Source: Acidobacteriota bacterium (GTDB lineage Bacteria > Acidobacteriota > Terriglobia > Bryobacterales > Bryobacteraceae). Taken from it: 64,000 bases of DNA. Each line of letters opens with the position of its first letter. Within the stretch, counting starts at the first letter, position 1. The stretch is taken from the NCBI GenBank assembly GCA_025353165.1, contig JANXRE010000091.1:42339-106338 (forward strand), in the 5' to 3' direction. Positions 16,104 through 25,414 of this stretch are shown piece by piece. A program made the position numbers and the translations under genes. The notes below the pieces were generated by a model. The model was given only the letters and a program-made list of their open reading frames with translations, searched no databases and was not told the DNA's origin.

Positions 16104-16933
16104 TGCTGGAGGTGATCGTAACCGCGGACCGGCAGCGGCTCGCCGTTTAGAAGCACAAGCCCCGGCCGCCCCGTTGTTATGCCGCCGATGCGGATTGCGC
16201 CCTGAGGCGATTTGCGCCGCGCCGGCATGGTCCACAACAGTTCGTAATCCTCGCCTTGGTCCATGGTCTGCCCTTTTCGCAACGGGACGTTCTCTACTGC
16301 CGCCGCAACTCCCGATGCCAAACACAACCGGTGCAAGTCCAGCGACAACCCGTCGGTGAGGTCCATGCACGCCGTGGCGCGGCCGCGCAGCGCCAGCCCC
16401 AATTCGATTCGCGGCACAGGCCGCCGGTACTCGCGCCAGTCCCGCCCCAGCCGTCCGCTGACGAAAATCGAATCGCCGGCGCGTGCGCCATCGCGCCGCA
16501 GCGCGCGCCCTTTCGGAACCGCGCCACACACCACGATGTCGCACAGCACACGATCCGAATGCGACAGGTCGCCGCCCGCAAGATCGACGCGGAAGCGCTT
16601 CGCCAGCTTCAGAAACCCGGAATAGAACGAATCGATCCAGCGCCGGTCGCAGTCCGGCGCGAGCGCCAGGGAAAGCAGGCAGAATCGCGGTTCGGCACCC
16701 ATGGCTGCGATGTCGCTCAGCCCCCGCGCAAGCGCCTTATGACCGATGTCCGCGGGCGAGTAAATGTCCCGCTCGAAGTGTACCCCTTCGAGAAGGAAGT
16801 CCGTTGTGAAAACGAGATCTTCGTTGACTCGCGGACGCCAGATCGCACAATCGTCGCCGATGCCCGAGATCAGCGCGGGGTGAACGGACCGCACTTTTCC
16901 CGCCAGCCGGCTGACCAGCTCGATTTCGTTCAC
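16100..16933 (-). CDS. thiL: Thiamine-monophosphate kinase
   Basis: A 277-residue ThiL, which phosphorylates thiamine monophosphate to the pyrophosphate cofactor. Diagnostic AIRS-fold motifs are present: ISGIGDDCAIW, FTTDFLLEGVHFERD, ALARGLSDIAAMGAEP, DLAGGDLSHSD, MDLTDGLSLDL and QGEDYELLW. It is shorter than the usual 310-330 residues because the region between GRLGRDW and DLTDG is compact. The GTG start at 16933 shares a GTGA junction with the upstream Hsp70 gene. ThiE, the preceding pathway enzyme, is encoded at 29996-30562. Confidence 0.92.
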   Translation of the reverse strand: MNEIELVSRLAGKVRSVHPALISGIGDDCAIWRPRVNEDLVFTTDFLLEGVHFERDIYSPADIGHKALARGLSDIAAMGAEPRFCLLSLALAPDCDRRWIDSFYSGFLKLAKRFRVDLAGGDLSHSDRVLCDIVVCGAVPKGRALRRDGARAGDSIFVSGRLGRDWREYRRPVPRIELGLALRGRATACMDLTDGLSLDLHRLCLASGVAAAVENVPLRKGQTMDQGEDYELLWTMPARRKSPQGAIRIGGITTGRPGLVLLNGEPLPVRGYDHLQQ

Positions 16934-19530
16934 GTGATGACGAGCCCTGCCGGGAGTTCCTCGCCGAACACTCTGCCGAGCGCCGCAAGATCCGGTTGTT
17001 CTTCCGCGTCCGGGTCGAGTTCGGGGAACGCGCGCCGCACCGTTCCGAGCACCGCGGCCGGCAGATCTCGCGACGCGTCTCCCGTGTGCCGTGCCATCGC
17101 AGCCACCGCGTCCCGCGCCTTCTCGATCTTCACGAGCGTTTCCACCCACCGAGCAGCCGTCGACGCCGGCACCACCAGGTTGTTTGGTCCGTAAAACAGC
17201 TTGCGCGCGCCGAGTCGCGACAGGCACCACAGCCCCGTCTCGACGAATTCGCCTTTGCGGATCTTGTCCAGCAGCGCGTCGCCTAGCTGCGTCTTCGTGC
17301 CCACCGGCAGCAACTCAAGACTGGCTGCCGTGCGCCACATTTCGCGAAGCAGGCTTGGGTTGGCGCGCTGTTTTTTGCCGCCACGCGGGACGATGGTCCC
17401 CGACAGTCGAGCGAACACGTCCGACTGTTGGTTCTTGTTCAGCCCGCCCGCCACGCGCCCCCAGAAAATCCACCATTCGATTTCGTTTTGAACTTGCGAA
17501 GGGAACGCGAGTCCGCTCGCATAAATGCGCCGCGCCTGCTCGACGCGAAATTCGTCGCCGGGGAAGCCGAACCCGGGCCGCAGGCAAAAACCGCAGAGGT
17601 TTAGCCAGCGCAGCTCGTGCGCCGCGCCGCGTTTTCTCCCCTCGCTCAGATCGAGCATCTTGTCGGCCAGCCGCCGGATCGCGGACAGCGGCCACGACCC
17701 GCGCCCCAGTCCGAGCGCCTGCTCGAGCCGCGACGGCAGTTCCTCGGGAGCCAGCGCCGTCGCGTTGAATGCCGCCGCGATGAGCCGCTCTCCGTCCTGG
17801 ATCGCCTCCTCGCTGACGACCGCCGCCGGGCGCTGCGGAGTGGGTGAAGACGCCGTCTTTCGCAGTTCAAACTGAAGCCGCCAGCGGTGATCGCTCACCT
17901 TCGAGTCGGCCCATATTTCGAGCGTGCCCACCTCCGTCAGCCGCGCCCCCAGTTTCACCGGAACCAGCCGTTCGCCCGGCTTACCAAACCGGATCACCGC
18001 GTTGAGCGGCGCGTGCAGGTGCAGATCGTCGGACGACGCGAATTCCACCACATCGCCCAGCGCGTCCTCGGTTCGCGTCAGCGAACTGTATAGACGAAAC
18101 GACACGGGTTTGTTCGCGAGCAGTTGCAGATTCCCGGTATCGACGTCGAGAGTCTGCCCCTCCTCGGTGCCGCGGGGAACCAGACACAACGTGCGGATCT
18201 GCGATCCTTCCACGGCGCTGGCCGTCTCGATAAAGTAAGCGCGAGGCAAGCCGCCCCGGACCAGGAGCCCCGCTCCAGTTGAACGAACGTACGAGTAATA
18301 CGCCGCCCCGACAGACACGGCGAGATCGAGATCCCGGTTCTCGAACACGGCGGGCCGCTTTCCATACCAGCCCTCGATCACCTCCGCCACGCGTTGCCGG
18401 CAAATGTCGGGAATAAAAAACCCGCCATTGAACAGAATCGCGTCGGGCGCTTGACCCGCGGCGCTCACAAACGCCGCGATGTGCCGGGTGATTGCGGGAT
18501 CCGTGACGTAAGGCAGACCGAGTTCGCGGAACAGCGACTTCTTGTCTTCCTTCGGTTTCTCGTCGAGACCGCAGAACGGCAGGAAGCCCTCGAGCGTCAG
18601 TTCGAGCGCCTCTTCGCGCGTGATCTCGGTCTTCAGCGTGCCGCCGACCAGCGCCGCGCCCGAGCCGAGCACCGTCACTTCGACGCTCTTCAGACTCGGG
18701 TCTGCCAGCAGCCGCTCTTTCGCCGACGCGCATTGCCGCCGCAGAGCGCTACGCTGCCGGATCGAAAGCGGCTTCCCCAGTTTCGACTCGACCAGCCACC
18801 CGAGCGTCAGATCGAGATTGTCTCCCCCGAGCAGGAGGTGCTTTCCGACCGCCGTGCGAGTGAAGTCGATCTTGTCGCCCTCTCGCGAAACCCGGATCAG
18901 AGTGAAATCGCTGGTGCCTCCGCCGACGTCGCAGACCAGCACCACCTGGCCGTCGAACAGGCTCTTCTGCGATCGCACGAGATCGTTGGCGATCCACGAA
19001 TAGAACGCAGCGACCGGCTCCTCCAGCAGGGTCAGCTTCTCGATCCCGGCCTGATGCGCCGCTTCGACCGTCAGCTCGCGGGCCTCTTCGTCGAAGCTCG
19101 CCGGGACGGTCAGCACCACATCCTGTTCGTTGATGCTCTGGCCGAACCGCTCCTTCCACGCCGACGCCATCTGCTCGAGCACCTTCGCCGAAACCTCGAC
19201 CGGGCTCAGCACGCGGCCCGCTTCCTGCGCGTCCCATGGCAAGATCTTCGCGGTGCGGTCCACCTCGGGATTCGACAGCCACGATTTCGCCGAGTGTACG
19301 GACTTCGTCGGGACCAGCGCGCCCTGCTCGCGTGCGAACGTACCTACGTATATCTGGTCGCCGAGGTAGAGAAACGAGGGCAGCGTTCGGCGAGGCTCTA
19401 CGCGGCCCTGCGCGACATGCTGCGGGATTTCCAGAACGTGAATCGGAGGGAAATCGATCTCGCCGGCCTCGGCGGCGTCGATATAGGCGAGCGCCGAATT
19501 CGTGGTGCCGAGATCGATCCCGATCTTCAT
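16930..19530 (-). CDS. Large Hsp70-family protein with C-terminal DUF3731
   Basis: An 866-residue Hsp70 relative. The ATPase part shows phosphate-1 MKIGIDLGTTNSALAYIDA, phosphate-2 VLVCDVGGGTSDFTLIRVS and ILFNGGFFIP near the adenosine site; the insert SAKSWLSNPEVDRTAKILPW is typical of this noncanonical group. A short beta region with TEVGTLEIWA replaces a standard substrate domain, and about 270 further residues form an alpha-helical DUF3731-type region (SEGRKRGAAHELRWLNLCGF; QNEIEWWIFWGRVAGG). No DnaJ or GrpE gene is nearby. It is coupled by 4-bp overlaps to a second Hsp70 upstream and thiL downstream. Clients unknown. Confidence 0.88.
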   Translation of the reverse strand: MKIGIDLGTTNSALAYIDAAEAGEIDFPPIHVLEIPQHVAQGRVEPRRTLPSFLYLGDQIYVGTFAREQGALVPTKSVHSAKSWLSNPEVDRTAKILPWDAQEAGRVLSPVEVSAKVLEQMASAWKERFGQSINEQDVVLTVPASFDEEARELTVEAAHQAGIEKLTLLEEPVAAFYSWIANDLVRSQKSLFDGQVVLVCDVGGGTSDFTLIRVSREGDKIDFTRTAVGKHLLLGGDNLDLTLGWLVESKLGKPLSIRQRSALRRQCASAKERLLADPSLKSVEVTVLGSGAALVGGTLKTEITREEALELTLEGFLPFCGLDEKPKEDKKSLFRELGLPYVTDPAITRHIAAFVSAAGQAPDAILFNGGFFIPDICRQRVAEVIEGWYGKRPAVFENRDLDLAVSVGAAYYSYVRSTGAGLLVRGGLPRAYFIETASAVEGSQIRTLCLVPRGTEEGQTLDVDTGNLQLLANKPVSFRLYSSLTRTEDALGDVVEFASSDDLHLHAPLNAVIRFGKPGERLVPVKLGARLTEVGTLEIWADSKVSDHRWRLQFELRKTASSPTPQRPAAVVSEEAIQDGERLIAAAFNATALAPEELPSRLEQALGLGRGSWPLSAIRRLADKMLDLSEGRKRGAAHELRWLNLCGFCLRPGFGFPGDEFRVEQARRIYASGLAFPSQVQNEIEWWIFWGRVAGGLNKNQQSDVFARLSGTIVPRGGKKQRANPSLLREMWRTAASLELLPVGTKTQLGDALLDKIRKGEFVETGLWCLSRLGARKLFYGPNNLVVPASTAARWVETLVKIEKARDAVAAMARHTGDASRDLPAAVLGTVRRAFPELDPDAEEQPDLAALGRVFGEELPAGLVIT

Positions 19531-21335
19531 ACGGCCTGCTCGCGAACGTTGAACTCCAGCTTCCATCGCCTGCCGTCCCGCGCCACGCACCACAACTGAA
19601 GCTGGCCGGTTTCGGTGACCAGGCTCTCCAGCGACACTGGCGCCATCTCGCCCTGGTTGCCGGTGAGCGTCACTTCCATAAGCGCGAGTTCCTCGATATC
19701 CTCACCCGGATCGTCGATGAGGTCGCCCGCCTTATCGTTCTTTCGCGTCGCCGACAGGAGGAACCGGAATTCCGCGGGCTCTCCGACGTACAGGCCGAAC
19801 TCTTGGTTTTCAATTCGCACGCCGGTGCCCTCTTCCATCCCGAACGGCGCGACCACCAGCGCTTTCATGGGCGCCGGCATGCCAGGCACCGCGGGCATGG
19901 CGCTCTCGATCCCGATGTAGTACGTCCGCGGCACTCCTCCGCGAATGCGGACGCCTCGGCCCTGCCGCGCAGTGCCATAGTAAGCGGCTCCGCGCGCGAC
20001 CGCGTGCATCAGGTCTTCGCCGAACAACGGCTGCACGGCCGGCAGTCCTTCCGCGGCCAGCCACGAGTTCAGCACGTCGATAATTCGATCGCGAACGATG
20101 GGCGCGCGCAGGACACCGCCGTTGAAAAGAATATGCGTAGGCGCGGCCAGTCCGCTCGCGCCCCGGCGAACCGTTCCATGTTCGGCGGTCGATGCCTGCT
20201 GCCGGAGAAAGCGCGCCAGGTGACGGGTGATGGCCGCGTCGGCCGCGTACGGCAGTCCCAATTCTGCGAGACCGGCGCGCCGCCGCGCGGGCATGTCGCT
20301 GCTCGACGCAGTGGGAAAAAATCCGTCCAGCAAGATGCGGTCGATATCCTCGCGCCGCAACTTCGCCTTGATCGTTCCGCCGACGAGGCCAGTGCCCTTG
20401 CCGAGAATCGTAACCGGATGCTCGGCTTTCTGTGCGTCCTCGCTCAGCAACTGCTCTTTCGCGGCGCGGCATTGCTGCCACAGCGCGTGCAGTTGCAGCG
20501 AATCGAGCTTGGTCCCCTTCGCGGCCAGTTGCGACTCGATGTGCCGCGCCAGCGCGAGATCGATATTATCTCCGCCGAGCAGTATGTGCTCGCCGACCGC
20601 GACGCGCTCGAGCTGTAGTTCGCCCTCGCGCTCGGTCACCGCGATCAGAGTGAAATCCGTGGTGCCGCCGCCGATATCGACGACCAGAATCAGATCCCCG
20701 ATCCGCACCCGATCGCGCCAATCCGCATGCCGCTCGATCCACGCGTAAAACGCTGCCTGCGGCTCCTCCAACAGAATGACGCTCTTGTAGCCCGCTTCCT
20801 CGGCGGCACGCTGCGTCAGCTCGCGCGCGACCGCATCGAATGAAGCGGGAACCGTCACCAGCACCTGCTGATCCGCGAACGGAGCGTCCGGATGCTTGGA
20901 GTCCCACGCCTGCCGCAGATGATCGAGATACCTGCGCGCGGCCTCCAGCGGCGAAATCTTCTCGACGCCTTCCGGCGCAGTGGGAGGTAGGATGGCCGAA
21001 GTGCGATCCACGCCCGAATGCGACAGCCACGATTTCGCCGAGGACACCAGTCTGCGAGCGCTTTCGACGCCGCGCTTCCGCGCCAGTTCCCCGACGACCA
21101 TATGCTCGTCCGAAGGCCACGGCAACGACAGCGAGCCGGCCGGGAAATCAGTCGCGCCGGCGATATACAGAAACGACGCAAGGAGCGATTCGTCGCGAAC
21201 CTCGCCCGGGTTCACCAATTGCGGAATCGATTCCAACGTGACGGAGGCGGGCTCGCGCGGATCGGCCGGGGCCTCCGCGTATGCGAGCGCGCAGTTCGTC
21301 GTCCCGAGGTCGATCCCGATGACGTACTTCGGCAT
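19527..21335 (-). CDS. Hsp70-family protein (second copy, without DUF3731)
   Basis: A 602-residue Hsp70 relative with VIGIDLGTTNCALAYAEA, SAKSWLSHSGVDRTSAILPP, VTVPASFDAVARELTQRAA, VVDIGGGTTDFTLIAVT and THILFNGGVLRAP. It ends in a short beta module (TETGQLQLWCVA) with no helical lid, so it resembles the ATPase part of its neighbour. The two share architecture and presumably arose by duplication, then took separate roles or form a heteromer. The stop overlaps the next gene by 4 bp, and only 3 bp separate it from DUF2760 upstream. Confidence 0.88.
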   Translation of the reverse strand: MPKYVIGIDLGTTNCALAYAEAPADPREPASVTLESIPQLVNPGEVRDESLLASFLYIAGATDFPAGSLSLPWPSDEHMVVGELARKRGVESARRLVSSAKSWLSHSGVDRTSAILPPTAPEGVEKISPLEAARRYLDHLRQAWDSKHPDAPFADQQVLVTVPASFDAVARELTQRAAEEAGYKSVILLEEPQAAFYAWIERHADWRDRVRIGDLILVVDIGGGTTDFTLIAVTEREGELQLERVAVGEHILLGGDNIDLALARHIESQLAAKGTKLDSLQLHALWQQCRAAKEQLLSEDAQKAEHPVTILGKGTGLVGGTIKAKLRREDIDRILLDGFFPTASSSDMPARRRAGLAELGLPYAADAAITRHLARFLRQQASTAEHGTVRRGASGLAAPTHILFNGGVLRAPIVRDRIIDVLNSWLAAEGLPAVQPLFGEDLMHAVARGAAYYGTARQGRGVRIRGGVPRTYYIGIESAMPAVPGMPAPMKALVVAPFGMEEGTGVRIENQEFGLYVGEPAEFRFLLSATRKNDKAGDLIDDPGEDIEELALMEVTLTGNQGEMAPVSLESLVTETGQLQLWCVARDGRRWKLEFNVREQAV

Positions 21336-21338
21336 TCG

Positions 21339-21896
21339 TTATTCGATTTCGATTTCCGCCGGAGCGATCACGTCCGGCTTCTGTGACGGCACGATCTTCG
21401 GCAGATCCACGCGCTCCGCCCGCCAGCCCTTGTGGCGGAGAAGCCCGCCCTGAGCCTTCCCGCTGGCCGGAACATTGCCCAACAGCTTCACCACAGCGGG
21501 ATCGCTCGATTCGATCTTCGTGTAGCTCCCCTCAACGCCGTCGATGACGGGAGACAGGCGAAAGTACTTCTCGAGTGAATCGCGGCACTGCTCCTGCACG
21601 CTGCGGAAGGCCGCGCCGATCTGTTCGTCCTGGGCCCCTGAGATATCTTCCATCAGCAGGTCTACCAAACGGCCATCCCGCTGAAGGATCCCGAGCATCT
21701 GAAGGGCGCCGTCCGATGTCTTCACCTCCGGCGCCATGGGCGTGGCGGCCACGGCCTTCGCCTTCACCGCACCCGCCTTGGAATAACCGTACGCCTTGGC
21801 CACCTCTTCCGGAAGCGTGTCCCGGAACAGGATGGAGAAAAAACTGCGAAACGCTAGAACGATCCGGCTCAATGAAACCCCTATCCAATGTAACAA
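21339..21896 (-). CDS. DUF2760 protein of the Hsp70 cluster
   Basis: A 185-residue protein with an N-terminal amphipathic or membrane-proximal helix (IVLAFRSFFSILFRD), an Ala/Lys-rich linker, and a conserved C-terminal domain containing GILQRDGRLVDLLMEDISG, AAFRSVQEQCRDSLEKYF and LLRHKGWRAERVDLP, the pattern of DUF2760. DUF2760 genes are known beside Hsp70/DUF3731 pairs, and here it is the first gene of that operon. A cochaperone or adaptor role is inferred from context only. Confidence 0.85.
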   Translation of the reverse strand: MLHWIGVSLSRIVLAFRSFFSILFRDTLPEEVAKAYGYSKAGAVKAKAVAATPMAPEVKTSDGALQMLGILQRDGRLVDLLMEDISGAQDEQIGAAFRSVQEQCRDSLEKYFRLSPVIDGVEGSYTKIESSDPAVVKLLGNVPASGKAQGGLLRHKGWRAERVDLPKIVPSQKPDVIAPAEIEIE

Positions 21897-21927
21897 AGCG
21901 TCCGCCGCCTATAATCGAAACAGGTTC

Positions 21928-24015
21928 ATGCGGAAACGTTCGCTGCTCATTCTGGGCGCCGTTTGTCTTTTTATATTACTGGCGCTACTGGTGTGGCAGG
22001 GCTCGTTCTCGTTCGGTGGCTTCGGCCCCGCGGGCCCGGAACAGACGTTCCTCTTCTGGGCCATCTCCACTCTTATTTTCCTGCTGACGGTCACGCTCGG
22101 GTTCATGTTGTTCCGCACCGGAGTGAGGCTTTATCTGGAGCGGCAGGGCAATCGCGCCGGATCGCGAATCCGGACGAAGCTCGTGGTTGGCGCACTCGCC
22201 CTCAGCTTTGCGCCTGTCGTCTTCCTCGTCTTGTTCGGCTACGGCGTGATGAATCGCAACTTGAAGATCTGGTTCACGCGGCCCGCCGAGGGGATCAAAC
22301 TGGAGCTTACCGATGTGAGCAAGGCAATGTCCACCGAGTTCCACGCCAGGGTGCTGGCGGAAGCCCGCTGGGTCGCGAGCCTTCCCCAGTCCCGCGCGGT
22401 CGCTGCGGGTGAGCCCGCCGACCGGGCGTTCTTTTCCCAACTGTGCAGCGAGAACGCCGTAGGGCGGCTCGCCATCACCAGCGCCGAACACGGCCCGGTG
22501 GTCTTGTGCTCGGAGGCCGGTCCGCCGCCCCCCTCTCCCGATTTCACCGCCCGCGTTCCGGTCGGGAACCCCGCCGAACCCGAGGCCGCGGTCCTGCTGA
22601 CGTCCCAGATGCCGGTGAACCTGGCCGCGCGGCAGGCCGAGATCGACCGCTACGTCAGCGAGTACGATGCGGTCTCCGCCAACAAGCGGCAAATGCAGGT
22701 TTCGTACCTGCTCTACATGGCGCTCATCACGCTGTTCGTTCTGTTCTTTTCCACCTGGATCGCGCGGATTCTGGCGGAACAGATCAGCGGACCTATAGCG
22801 GCGCTGTTGGGTGCGGCCGCCGAGGTCCGCCGCGGAAACCTGTCGCATCGCGTGCTGGTTCGGGCCATGGACGAACTGGCGACCTTGGTGCGCGGCTTCA
22901 ACGAAATGGTGCAAGCGCTCGAAGCGAACCGCGACGAGTTGGAGCGGCGCCGGAGATTCACCGAAGCGATTCTCGAGAGTATTCCGACCGGAGTGCTCTC
23001 GGTATCCGGCGACGGACGCATCCAGCGGGTGAATCGCGCGTTGCGCGGCATTTTCCCGGAAGGACAAGTGGGTCGCGCCGCCCACATCGAAGATCTGTTC
23101 CCGCCCGATGACGTCGCCGAGGTCCGGTACCTTATGAAGCGCGCCCAGCGTACCGGAGTAGCGGGCAGCCAGTTGGAGATGCGGCGCCAGGATAAGGTGC
23201 TCCATCTTGCGTTGACGATCTCGGCGTTGGAAGAGAAGTCCGGCTCGGGTTTCGTCATCGTTCTCGAGGACACCTCCGAGTTGCTCCGGGCCCAAAAGGC
23301 GGTGGCGTGGCAGGAAGTGGCGCGGCGCATCGCCCACGAGTTAAAGAACCCGCTGACACCCATCGCGCTCAGCGCCGAACGGGTCGCGCGGCAGATTGAC
23401 AAGGGATTCACGGCAGACACGCAGCGCATCATCCACGAGTGCTCGCGAACCATCATCCGCGAAGTCGAGTCGGTGAAGCAGCTCGTCGACGAGTTCTCAG
23501 AATTCGCGCGCTTCCCGGCCGCGCAGCCGGTCCGCGCCGACCTGAACGCCATCGTGCGGGCAGCCATGAACGTGTTCGCGGGAAGGTTGCAGGGAATCGA
23601 TGTGCAGGTGTCTCTCGCCCCACAACTTCCGCCAGTCTCGGTGGATCCCGAGCAGATGAAGAGGGTGCTCGTGAACCTAGTGGACAATGCCGCGGAAGCG
23701 ATGAAGGATTCGCTTGTGAAAAAGTTATTCGTGGCCACTCATAACGGCGGCGATATCGCGGAACTGGTGGTGGCCGATTCGGGGTGCGGCATCTCGCCCG
23801 AGGATAAGGAGCGGCTTTTTCTGCCGTACTTCTCAACCAAGGGGCGCGGTACGGGCCTGGGACTCGCCATCGTGAACCGCATCCTCGCCGAGCACAACGC
23901 CCCCATCCGGGTGGAGGGCAACAAGCCGGCCGGGGCCAGATTCGTGATCGAGATACCCGTCATCAGCGATGTGCCGGATGTTCCCGATGCCAGGCCAGTG
24001 GAGACGAAAGCGTGA
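21928..24015 (+). CDS. ntrY: NtrY-like membrane sensor histidine kinase
   Basis: A 695-residue sensor kinase. Three or four N-terminal membrane helices flank an extracytoplasmic region, followed by HAMP (ISGPIAALLGAAAEVRRGN), a PAS domain (RFTEAILESIPTGVLSVSGD), the H box ARRIAHELKNPLTPIALSAE with the phosphorylated His, N box NLVDNAAEAM, G1 DSGCGI and G2 GRGTGLGLAIV. The ATG at 21928 starts just before the first helix and lies in the 31-bp gap after the divergent DUF2760 start. The gene overlaps ntrX by 4 bp. NtrY proteins link nitrogen or redox status to NtrX; the signal here is not known. Confidence 0.9.
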   Translation: MRKRSLLILGAVCLFILLALLVWQGSFSFGGFGPAGPEQTFLFWAISTLIFLLTVTLGFMLFRTGVRLYLERQGNRAGSRIRTKLVVGALALSFAPVVFLVLFGYGVMNRNLKIWFTRPAEGIKLELTDVSKAMSTEFHARVLAEARWVASLPQSRAVAAGEPADRAFFSQLCSENAVGRLAITSAEHGPVVLCSEAGPPPPSPDFTARVPVGNPAEPEAAVLLTSQMPVNLAARQAEIDRYVSEYDAVSANKRQMQVSYLLYMALITLFVLFFSTWIARILAEQISGPIAALLGAAAEVRRGNLSHRVLVRAMDELATLVRGFNEMVQALEANRDELERRRRFTEAILESIPTGVLSVSGDGRIQRVNRALRGIFPEGQVGRAAHIEDLFPPDDVAEVRYLMKRAQRTGVAGSQLEMRRQDKVLHLALTISALEEKSGSGFVIVLEDTSELLRAQKAVAWQEVARRIAHELKNPLTPIALSAERVARQIDKGFTADTQRIIHECSRTIIREVESVKQLVDEFSEFARFPAAQPVRADLNAIVRAAMNVFAGRLQGIDVQVSLAPQLPPVSVDPEQMKRVLVNLVDNAAEAMKDSLVKKLFVATHNGGDIAELVVADSGCGISPEDKERLFLPYFSTKGRGTGLGLAIVNRILAEHNAPIRVEGNKPAGARFVIEIPVISDVPDVPDARPVETKA

Positions 24016-25373
24016 AGCGTGACCGCATCCTTGTGGTGGACGACGAGCCGGGAATCCGCGAGTCGCTGACCGGCGTGTTGGAAGACGAAGGCTATAAATG
24101 CCGCGCCGTCGCCACCGGCGAGGAGTGCCTCGCCGAATTGCGGCGCAACGCCTACGAGTTGGTCCTGCTCGACGTCTGGATGCCCGGCATCGACGGCCTG
24201 GAAGCGCTCGCGCGTATTCAGGAGATCCCGTTTGCCGAACGCCCCGAAGTGATTATCATCTCGGGCCACGGCACCATTGAGACCGCTGTTCGCGCGACGA
24301 AGCTGGGCGCGTTCGACTTCATCGAGAAGCCGCTGACCATCGAAAAAGTCGCGGTGATCGCCAAGAACGCCCTCCATCAGCGCCGCCTGGCCCTCGAGAT
24401 CCATCGCTTGAAAGACGGGGACGACCAGCAACCGAGAATCATCGGCCAAAGCGTGCCGATGAAAGCGCTGCGCCAGCAGTTGACGTTGATGGCGGGCACC
24501 AACGGACGCGTGCTCATCTACGGCGAATCGGGAACCGGCAAGGAACTGGTCGCGCATGCCATCCACGCGCTCAGCCCGCGCGCGTCCGAACCGTTCGTGG
24601 AAGTAAACTGCGCCGCCATTCCCGAGGATCTTATCGAAAGCGAATTGTTTGGCCACCGCAAGGGCGCTTTCCCCGGAGCGGCCGAGGACAAGATCGGGAA
24701 ATTTCAGAAAGCCCACGGCGGCTCGCTGTTTCTCGACGAGGTCGGCGACATGAGCCTCAAGACGCAATCGAAAGTACTGCGGTCGCTGGACGAGCAGCGC
24801 TTCGAGCCGGTGGGCGCGTCGGAATCCGTGCAGGTGGACGTTCGCGTGGTCGCGGCTACGAACAAAAATCTTCAGGAAGAGATCGAGCGGGGCAACTTTC
24901 GCGAGGATCTTTTTTACCGCCTGAATGTGATCCCGTTTTACGTGCCGCCGTTGCGGGACCGCCGCGAGGACATCGCGATTCTCTCCGACTATTTTCTGCG
25001 CGAATTCACCACCGCCTACGGCCGCAAACCGAAAGAGTTGACACCCGAGGCGTACGCCACGCTCCAGGAATACTACTGGCCGGGCAACGTGCGCGAACTG
25101 CGGAACCTGATGGAGCGCATCGTCATCATGAATCCACAGGTACGCATCGACGCCCGGCACATCCCGCTGAACGTCACCCGGCGAATGGTCGAACGTCCCA
25201 TGGATCGCTTCGCCAGCCTCGCCGAAGTCCGCGAGTCCGCGGAGCGCGAGTACATTTTGAAGAAGCTTGAAGAGACGAAGGGCAACGTTTCGCGCACCGC
25301 CGAACTCCTCGGGCTGGAGCGCAGCAATCTCTATCGCAAGATGAAAACGCTAGGCATCGCGCCGAAGGAATGA
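24012..25373 (+). CDS. ntrX: NtrX-like AAA+ response regulator with altered sigma-54 loop
   Basis: A 453-residue regulator starting at GTG 24012. The receiver has VVDDEPG, the phospho-acceptor Asp in LLDVWMPGIDG and the Lys in IEKPL. The AAA+ domain has Walker A GESGTGKELVA, Walker B SLFLDEVGDM and RDRREDIAILSDYF. A Fis-type helix-turn-helix (NVSRTAELLGLERSNLYRK) ends the protein. The loop that contacts sigma-54, normally GAFTGA, reads GAFPGA at about residues 218-223. The Thr is critical in classical activators, so this protein may not open sigma-54 promoters in the usual way. Everything else is normal for the family. Confidence 0.9.
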   Translation: MKRDRILVVDDEPGIRESLTGVLEDEGYKCRAVATGEECLAELRRNAYELVLLDVWMPGIDGLEALARIQEIPFAERPEVIIISGHGTIETAVRATKLGAFDFIEKPLTIEKVAVIAKNALHQRRLALEIHRLKDGDDQQPRIIGQSVPMKALRQQLTLMAGTNGRVLIYGESGTGKELVAHAIHALSPRASEPFVEVNCAAIPEDLIESELFGHRKGAFPGAAEDKIGKFQKAHGGSLFLDEVGDMSLKTQSKVLRSLDEQRFEPVGASESVQVDVRVVAATNKNLQEEIERGNFREDLFYRLNVIPFYVPPLRDRREDIAILSDYFLREFTTAYGRKPKELTPEAYATLQEYYWPGNVRELRNLMERIVIMNPQVRIDARHIPLNVTRRMVERPMDRFASLAEVRESAEREYILKKLEETKGNVSRTAELLGLERSNLYRKMKTLGIAPKE

Positions 25374-25414
25374 GATGCGGTCTAGACTAGGCGGGAGTAG
25401 AACAAATATTGACC

